From a virus: a stretch of DNA of 33,782 bases. The translations under genes were made by a program, and so were the position numbers. Positions 31,839-33,782 of the stretch are shown one piece after another (positions within the stretch are counted from its first letter, which is position 1; each line of letters opens with the position of its first letter). The notes under the pieces are model-generated. The model was not told where the DNA came from, searched no databases, and was given only the letters and a program-made list of their open reading frames with translations. The stretch lies in the IMG/VR virus record IMGVR_UViG_3300003885_000051, positions 1 through 33,782 of that record; one strand, given 5' to 3'.

Positions 31839-32128
31839 TAAACTGTTTTTAACATTCCATCCCATTCAGCCTGTAATATTGTTTTAATTACCATTTCAAC
31901 TTGGCTGATATTGTATTTTTTCTCGAATGACTTACATCCATTCTCGTGTAGTTCATTATGAAGTGACGAACGCAAAGGGATACATGTTAAGTCACTTCCT
32001 TTTTTACTTGTGCATTTTCCTGTAAGCCAGTTTGATCCAGTTATGTGGTGTGGTACACCTTCATCACCTTGGTATCCGCTAACACAGCATGGTAGTGATG
32101 CTACGTATTCTCTGTATTTTTTTGTCAT
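31838..32128 (-). CDS. DUF968 / Ref-like HNH-type protein
   Basis: A 96-residue protein. SLPCCVSGYQ (residues 11-20), then VPHHITGSNWLTGKCTSKKG with IPLRSSLHNELHENG match the phage YbcO/Ref-type HNH nuclease pattern: a Cys pair, H-H, and a last H in L-H-x-x-x-L-H. YbcO- and Ref-like proteins are DNA nucleases, Ref acting with RecA. Some of the usual second-Cys pairs are absent, so Zn binding may be partial. ATGA overlap with the 20-codon ORF upstream (32125-32128). Confidence 0.78.
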   Translation of the reverse strand: MTKKYREYVASLPCCVSGYQGDEGVPHHITGSNWLTGKCTSKKGSDLTCIPLRSSLHNELHENGCKSFEKKYNISQVEMVIKTILQAEWDGMLKTV

Positions 32129-32187
32129 GCTAACATCATCACATTGCCAAACCCTGAATCCTGATTGATTAGTTGCGAGTTATTCAT
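32125..32187 (-). CDS. Mini-ORF of 20 codons (possible leader)
   Basis: A short ORF, MNNSQLINQDSGFGNVMMLA, that starts at 32187 with an AAGG about 8 nt upstream and ends in an ATGA overlap with the HNH-like gene. It could be a small translated coupling leader; it is too short for a family call. Confidence 0.3.
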   Translation of the reverse strand: MNNSQLINQDSGFGNVMMLA

Positions 32188-32357
32188 CTGTATACCTTGT
32201 CATTTTCTGTAAGTAACTGTATTCGGTTATGTTTGCCACTATCATTACAGAGCTATCTCTTGACCCGACTAACGCCCACCCCCTCGGATAATGCTTTATC
32301 AATAAACGCTTCGAAATTTTTAAAACTGTCGCTTATTATTACCATTTTTTCGATCAT
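32180..32357 (-). pseudogene. DUF1737-like small gene, frame broken at a G5 run
   Basis: The ATG at 32357 overlaps the NinB stop (ATGA at 32354-32357). The 0 frame reads MIEKMVIISDSFKNFEAFID and goes on to KALSEG, then ends at 32253-32255 after 34 residues. Reading one G fewer in the five-G run (32279-32283) keeps the frame open: EGWALVGSRDSSVMIVANIT, then EYSYLQKMTRY, ending at 32180-32182. This fits the DUF1737 pattern of a short alpha-beta protein with E-G-W-x-L-x-G. The frame break is either a sequencing/assembly indel, a true mutation or a recoding site. Confidence 0.6.
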
Positions 32358-32854
32358 GATGTAGCCCTTCGTTGGTTTGCTGATTTACGTCCTATCGCAA
32401 TTTCGTATTCGTCACTCGGTTGCGGTAATATTAAATTTAACTTATCAGCACAATACCATTCAATTTTCTCAAGATATTCGCCGAACTGTTTTGTTGTTAA
32501 TTTTTTTGTAGAATACGTTTTAATTACCTCATCTCTGAACTGCGTTACTTTCGGTTCCAGAAAAAACCGTTTCATCTTCTCGTGCAAATCCTCAGAATCA
32601 AAAAGAACAGGCTCGTCTAATGGTTCGTCATGTTCTGTATTATGTTTTTCCCAGTTGCATTTATAGATAAAATTAACATGATCTTTAATTAACGTGAGCC
32701 ATGCCCACATTAGTTTATTCTGTAATAGAGATCGTTCATTCTTAAGATCTTGTATAATTATTTGTCTTGGTTCTGAAATATCAAGGCTTACCAACACATT
32801 ACCGAAATCTGCTAAATCTGCATCAGTTTTAATTGTTGTTATTGTTTTTTTCAT
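32354..32854 (-). CDS. ninB: NinB-family recombination protein
   Basis: A 166-residue protein of the NinB (YbcN) family. SLLQNKLMWAWLTLIKDHVN (residues 42-61) is the family's Q-N-x-x-M-W helix. The centre has HEKMKRFFLEP, and later come YSTKKLTTKQFGEYLEKIEW and ILPQPSDEYE near the end. NinB binds single-stranded DNA and acts with the lambda Red/Orf recombination functions. The gene overlaps its neighbours by ATGA on both sides, and lies with HNH- and VRR-NUC-type genes in a nin-like order. Confidence 0.87.
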   Translation of the reverse strand: MKKTITTIKTDADLADFGNVLVSLDISEPRQIIIQDLKNERSLLQNKLMWAWLTLIKDHVNFIYKCNWEKHNTEHDEPLDEPVLFDSEDLHEKMKRFFLEPKVTQFRDEVIKTYSTKKLTTKQFGEYLEKIEWYCADKLNLILPQPSDEYEIAIGRKSANQRRATS

Positions 32855-33072
32855 TGCACAAACTCAATTCCGTGAAGATCGTAAACGTGAACAGATCCAT
32901 TACCATATCCTAATAACTTATCACCGAATTTATGCGCTATACAATTCCAATAACCATTTTTTGCCTCAACTTCAAACACAGTATCTATGTATTGTGTATT
33001 TTGCTGCGGCCATTTTAGAGTGAAATTCATATCAATCCCTACGCTTGCGCCTATTTTGATTTTTGCTTTCAC
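32851..33072 (-). CDS. Hypothetical 73-residue protein
   Basis: A beta-rich small protein starting with GTG at 33072, directly after the stop of the 30-residue ORF. MKAKIKIGASVGIDMNFTLK, then YWNCIAHKFGDKLLGYG. No membrane segment and no recognised family. ATGA overlap with NinB downstream. Confidence 0.6.
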   Translation of the reverse strand: MKAKIKIGASVGIDMNFTLKWPQQNTQYIDTVFEVEAKNGYWNCIAHKFGDKLLGYGNGSVHVYDLHGIEFVQ

Positions 33073-33165
33073 TTAACATTTATACTCATAAATCACATAA
33101 AACAAAAAGAACGCTATACAGTCTATTGTTATTACGTATAGTTTAAATAGGGTTTTTAGTTTCAT
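33073..33165 (-). CDS. Very small membrane peptide (30 residues)
   Basis: A 30-residue ORF, MKLKTLFKLYVITIDCIAFF with the remainder LFYVIYEYKC, almost entirely a single membrane helix. It starts in an ATGA overlap (33162-33165) and ends right before the GTG of the next gene, which supports translation. The function is unknown. Confidence 0.45.
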   Translation of the reverse strand: MKLKTLFKLYVITIDCIAFFLFYVIYEYKC

Positions 33166-33512
33166 TCTTCTAAATCTTCCTCACAAATTCTAAATAATGT
33201 TGACGTTAATTTTCTAACAATATCGCGCGTATCTTTTAATTTTCTTTCTAGATAATGAGTCTTTGCGTCTTTTTCGCTTTCTCCGTTACCTATTTTTACA
33301 GATGTTTGATAGCTGTAATCTGAAACATAGCTTAACTCTGAATAGCCGCTTAGTGAATAGCCAATTAATTGCGCGAGCTGCTCTCTATCTTCTATTGAGA
33401 AATCCATTATAGCTATATCATTTAAATCTATACCTCCATTTTCAATTAAATAATTAACAATTTCATTTCTAACAAACCGATCATTTACTATTTTTTGCGT
33501 TGGATGTTTCAT
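33162..33512 (-). CDS. Conserved phage hypothetical protein
   Basis: A 116-residue protein from the ATG at 33512, which overlaps the stop of the 52-residue gene (ATGA). The upstream in-frame start at 33566 would overlap that gene by 58 nt and is not preferred. MKHPTQKIVNDRFVRNEIVN, then LIENGGIDLNDIAIMDFSIE and REQLAQLIGYSLSGYSELSY form a pattern I recall from many phage early regions. The last part has a coiled-coil-like HYLERKLKDTRDIV. The function is unknown. Confidence 0.78.
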   Translation of the reverse strand: MKHPTQKIVNDRFVRNEIVNYLIENGGIDLNDIAIMDFSIEDREQLAQLIGYSLSGYSELSYVSDYSYQTSVKIGNGESEKDAKTHYLERKLKDTRDIVRKLTSTLFRICEEDLEE

Positions 33513-33667
33513 ATTATCGCTATTTCTTTTAAAAATGTTCTGTACTCGATTTCTATGTCGTAGCACCTGCCGTTTTCTTCTTCGTTGTCATAAGTGAATA
33601 CTTCTACTTCACCGCCGAACTTTTCTAGCATTTCCTTTATCTTTTTATCTACTAGTTTTAGTTTCAT
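33509..33667 (-). CDS. Hypothetical 52-residue protein
   Basis: A small charged ORF starting MKLKLVDKKIKEMLEKFGGE and ending in EIEYRTFLKEIAII, an alpha/beta pattern. Coupled on both sides by ATGA overlaps (33664-33667 and 33509-33512). Not recognised. Confidence 0.6.
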   Translation of the reverse strand: MKLKLVDKKIKEMLEKFGGEVEVFTYDNEEENGRCYDIEIEYRTFLKEIAII

Positions 33668-33782
33668 TTCAAATACTCGGCCTTTACGGTTTCTTTGATT
33701 GTTTCGATTACCATATCTTCGTAAAATATTGTGTATGACAGTGTTTTTGCTACCCAGTAACTACCATAAATTACAACTGACA
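33664..33782 (-). CDS. Partial hypothetical protein (5' end off window)
   Basis: An open frame reaching the right edge of the window; the visible C-terminal part reads SVVIYGSYWVAKTLSYTIFY and ends in ETIKETVKAEYLK with a TGA in ATGA overlap with the next gene. The hydrophobic/aromatic stretch could be a membrane helix. Too short to assign. Confidence 0.45.
   Translation of the reverse strand, partial: SVVIYGSYWVAKTLSYTIFYEDMVIETIKETVKAEYLK

Overview
The window is a 33.8 kb stretch of a tailed-phage (or prophage) genome. Every supportable gene lies on the minus strand, so transcription runs from the right edge to the left edge. Base composition is AT-rich. Gene content points to a contractile-tailed temperate-type phage of a gram-negative, probably gammaproteobacterial, host: a lambda nin-like set (NinB, DUF968/Ref-like HNH, VRR-NUC), an HK97-type head module and a complete phage Mu-type tail and baseplate module. 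No integrase, repressor, tRNA or host gene is visible, so prophage or free phage cannot be decided.

Layout in the direction of transcription. (1) 33782-29276: early/middle region of mostly tiny genes joined by ATGA or TAATG overlaps. It encodes NinB, an HNH-like protein, a VRR-NUC nuclease, a small winged-helix candidate, a small one-pass membrane protein, a DNA cytosine methyltransferase-like protein, a PD-(D/E)XK-like protein and, last, an HTH protein that is the best candidate for the late-gene regulator. (2) 29275-29171: a spacer with a candidate late promoter. (3) 29170-22805: a receptor-binding block placed before the terminase. It holds a coiled-coil protein, a parallel beta-helix tailspike, two fibre-type proteins, a protein made of nine exact 20-residue repeats, two small fibre-adaptor-type proteins and a membrane-anchored charged protein. 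(4) 22792-14494: packaging and head. Order is small terminase, large terminase (frame-disrupted), HK97 portal, three small genes, MuF-type protein, prohead protease with a long C-terminal extension, major capsid protein, a tandem pair of paralogous 138-residue probable decoration proteins and a small protein. (5) 14497-10763: neck: gp6-like connector, a 328-residue virion protein, head closure, HK97 gp10-like, Mu gp37-like terminator and DUF2635. (6) 10766-1737: sheath, tube, a tail assembly chaperone with a -1 frameshift signal, tape measure and baseplate proteins in Mu order (gp43 to gp48). (7) 1733-1: a distal tail fibre and an M15-type endolysin cut by the window edge.

The most notable observations are these. 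A 225-residue protein is built of nine uninterrupted 20-residue (60-bp) units. A complete -1 frameshift signal (A AAT TTT, 8-nt spacer, stem-loop) lies in the tail chaperone gene. The large terminase is split by a +1 shift at a short direct repeat. A small DUF1737-like gene is broken at a G5 run. One beta module recurs in the tail terminator, the baseplate J protein and the tailspike. The main receptor-binding gene block lies upstream of the terminase. All functional calls are by reading the translated sequence; no database search was run.
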